A DNA stretch of 64,000 nucleotides from contig PFVX01000083.1 of assembly GCA_002790835.1 (NCBI GenBank), positions 1 to 64,000 of the forward strand, in the 5' to 3' direction. Source of the stretch: a bacterium CG_4_9_14_3_um_filter_65_15 (GTDB taxonomy: Bacteria > Krumholzibacteriota > Krumholzibacteriia > LZORAL124-64-63). Shown one piece after another: positions 62,454 through 64,000 of this stretch (positions are counted from its first letter, which is position 1; each line of letters opens with the position of its first letter). The notes under the pieces are model-generated. The model saw only the letters and a program-made list of their open reading frames with translations, ran no database searches and had not been told where the DNA came from. Both the position numbers and the translations under genes were made by a program.

Positions 62454-64000
62454 ATGGCTCATTTCCACATAAAGAAGAAAAAGGGAAGACCCTACCTCTA
62501 TGTCAGGGAGATCGCCCGCGTCGACGGCAAGCCCAAGGTCGTCAACCAGGTCTACATCGGCTCTCCGGAGAAGGTTGCCGCCATGGCCTCCGGCGGGTTC
62601 GGCGAGGATCTCGAACTGAAGGTCGAGGAGTTCGGCGCCCTGTGGCTGGCCCGGCTCATGGACCAGGACATCGATCTGGCCGGTATCGTTGATGACGTCG
62701 TTCCCCGGGGACGCACCGAAACGGGTCCCACCGTCGGCGAGTTTTTCCTGTATGCGGTGCTCAACCGGATGGTCGAGGCGGTCAGCAAGAACCAGCTTGC
62801 CCGCTGGTACGGCAGGACCGCCATCCAGCAGATTCGTCCGGTGGCGGTTGACCAGCTGACCAGTGAACGCTACTGGCAGAAGTGGGAACGGGTCACCGAG
62901 GCGGACCTGCAGCAGATCAGCCGCCGGTTTTTTGCCCGCCTGTGGACGGTCGAGCAGCCCGAGTCGGACTGCCTGCTGTTCGACACCACCAACTACTACA
63001 CGTTCATGTCCGGGGGCACGGAGTCGGACCTGGCTGTTCGCGGCCACAACAAGGCCGGCCGCAGCCACCTCAGGCAGGTCGGGCTGGCCTTGCTGGTGGC
63101 CCGGGAGTGCCGGTTGCCTCTTTACTGGCAGGCCTATCCGGGCAACCTTCACGATAGCAAGCTGTTCAGTTCCCTGATGCAGGAGATTTTCGGCATCACC
63201 TGCGGCCGGGGGCGGACCAAGCAACGGCTGACCGTGGTGGTGGACAAGGGGATGAACAGCGAGGAGAACTTCCTGTGGCTCGATGAGCACCCGCAGATTC
63301 ACTTCGTGACGACGTACTCCCCCCGCTACGTGGAAGAGTTGATGGCCGTACCCCTGGCCGACTATTTGCCCGTCGAGATCCCCCGTAATCGGGCCCTGGC
63401 TGCCGCCGGCCACCCCGAAGAGCAGATGCTTGCATGGCGGACGCGCGGCGAGTTCTGGGGCAAGGAGAGGGCCGTGGTCATAACCTGGAACCCACCCACG
63501 GCGCGCAAGAAGCAGCTCGTGCTCGAGCAGAAGCTGGACCGGGTTCGCCAGGAGTTGCTCGTGATGCGGGCCAAGGTTCGCACCGGGGAGCCACAGTGGC
63601 GGGACCCCGAGGTGATCTGGGAGCGGTATTTCCGCCTCTGCGAGCAGCTTCACCTCGGCAGCGATCTTTACGACCTGGAGTTCGCCGAGGAACCCGAGGG
63701 CCTGGCCATGGGGTTCCGCAAGGATGCCTACCGCGTCAGCCGCACGGAGCAGCGGTTCGGCAAGACGGTGATCGTCACCGACAATGTGGACTGGTCGACC
63801 GCGGAGATCGCGACCGCCAGCCTTGACCGCTGGCAGGTGGAAGATCGTTTTCGCCAGAGCAAGGACCATGATCTGGTGGGCGTGCAGCCTGTCCGGCACG
63901 GGACCGACGGCAAGATCCGCTGCCACATGTTCAGTTGCGTGGTGGCCCTGGCCTACCTTCGCAGGCTGGAACTGCGGCTGAGTGAGGCGGGGGTATCCCG
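62454..64000 (+). mobile_element. IS1634-like (IS4 superfamily) transposase gene, 3' end outside the window
   Basis: An uninterrupted frame from ATG 62454 (MAHFHIKKKKGRPYLYVREI) to the window edge, 515 codons visible and no stop, against a usual 550-600. The N-terminal strand-rich module is typical of this family. Catalytic DDE candidates: Asp in CLLFDTTNYYTF (about residue 179), Asp in TVVVDKGMNSEEN (about residue 263), and Glu in DRWQVEDRFRQSKDHD, the YREK-like C1 motif (about residue 464). The gene looks intact, unlike the transposase fragment before it. The right end, inverted repeats and target duplication lie outside or cannot be defined. Confidence 0.85.

Noticed and set aside
62385-63926. 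513-codon minus-strand frame over the transposase
   Set aside because: The plus-strand frame shows the DDE transposase motifs and runs unbroken to the window edge; the minus-strand translation has no recognisable domain.

Overview
This is a GC-rich chromosomal segment of a diderm bacterium. Outer-membrane barrels, lipoproteins, SurA, FtsEX with an EnvC-like partner, and c-type cytochromes all point to a Gram-negative envelope. A CorR/RprX-type histidine kinase, DUF4175, DUF4159, the 'asparagine synthetase B'-annotated secreted family and BatA/DUF58/MoxR genes suggest the FCB side of the tree (for example a Krumholzibacteriota-, Eisenbacteria- or Gemmatimonadota-like lineage). The phylum cannot be fixed from this window. 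Almost every gene is on the minus strand, and many neighbours overlap by four bases (ATGA) or one base (TGATG), so most of the window is a series of translationally coupled operons.

Layout. (1) 119-2086 (+): a histidine kinase fused in frame to the back half of an OmpR-type regulator. (2) 2091-15117 (-): an uncharacterised envelope operon with an NTF2-like secreted protein, a 1601-residue multi-membrane-span NtrY-like kinase, DUF4159, DUF4175, a TPR protein and a secreted 'AsnB-like' protein. (3) 15356-28195: the most notable region, with five multihaem c-type cytochromes (7, 6, 16, 26 and 6 CXXCH motifs, 61 in all), a double-parvulin chaperone, two CsgG/GNA1162-like lipoproteins, an outer-membrane barrel carrying a discoidin-like insert, and an NHL-repeat protein. 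The two six-haem proteins closely resemble Geobacter OmcS, the subunit of extracellular cytochrome nanowires. The locus therefore looks like a complete extracellular electron-transfer and nanowire-assembly module. (4) 28565-46329 (-): housekeeping and envelope genes: secDF, a DUF362 ferredoxin, a YibQ-like divergent deacetylase, two lipoproteins with a barrel, ksgA, tatD, a four-repeat DUF4397 lipoprotein, a PSP1 protein, holB, and an envC-like gene with ftsX and ftsE. (5) 46503-47732 (+): a family-2 glycosyltransferase. (6) 47895-60785 (-): surA, a parvulin lipoprotein, mfd, nifS, nifU, and a BatA/DUF58/MoxR operon. (7) 61018-64000 (+): a decayed flagellin, a transposase fragment and an IS1634-like transposase that runs off the end.

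How the parts fit. Region 3 would move electrons from the periplasm through or along large cytochromes and a barrel to OmcS-like filaments outside the cell. The prolyl isomerase and CsgG-like lipoproteins are candidates for folding and export. SecDF, SurA and the parvulin lipoprotein elsewhere in the window supply the general secretion and barrel-folding background. The flagellin wreck beside insertion sequences suggests loss of motility or loss of a spare flagellin copy.
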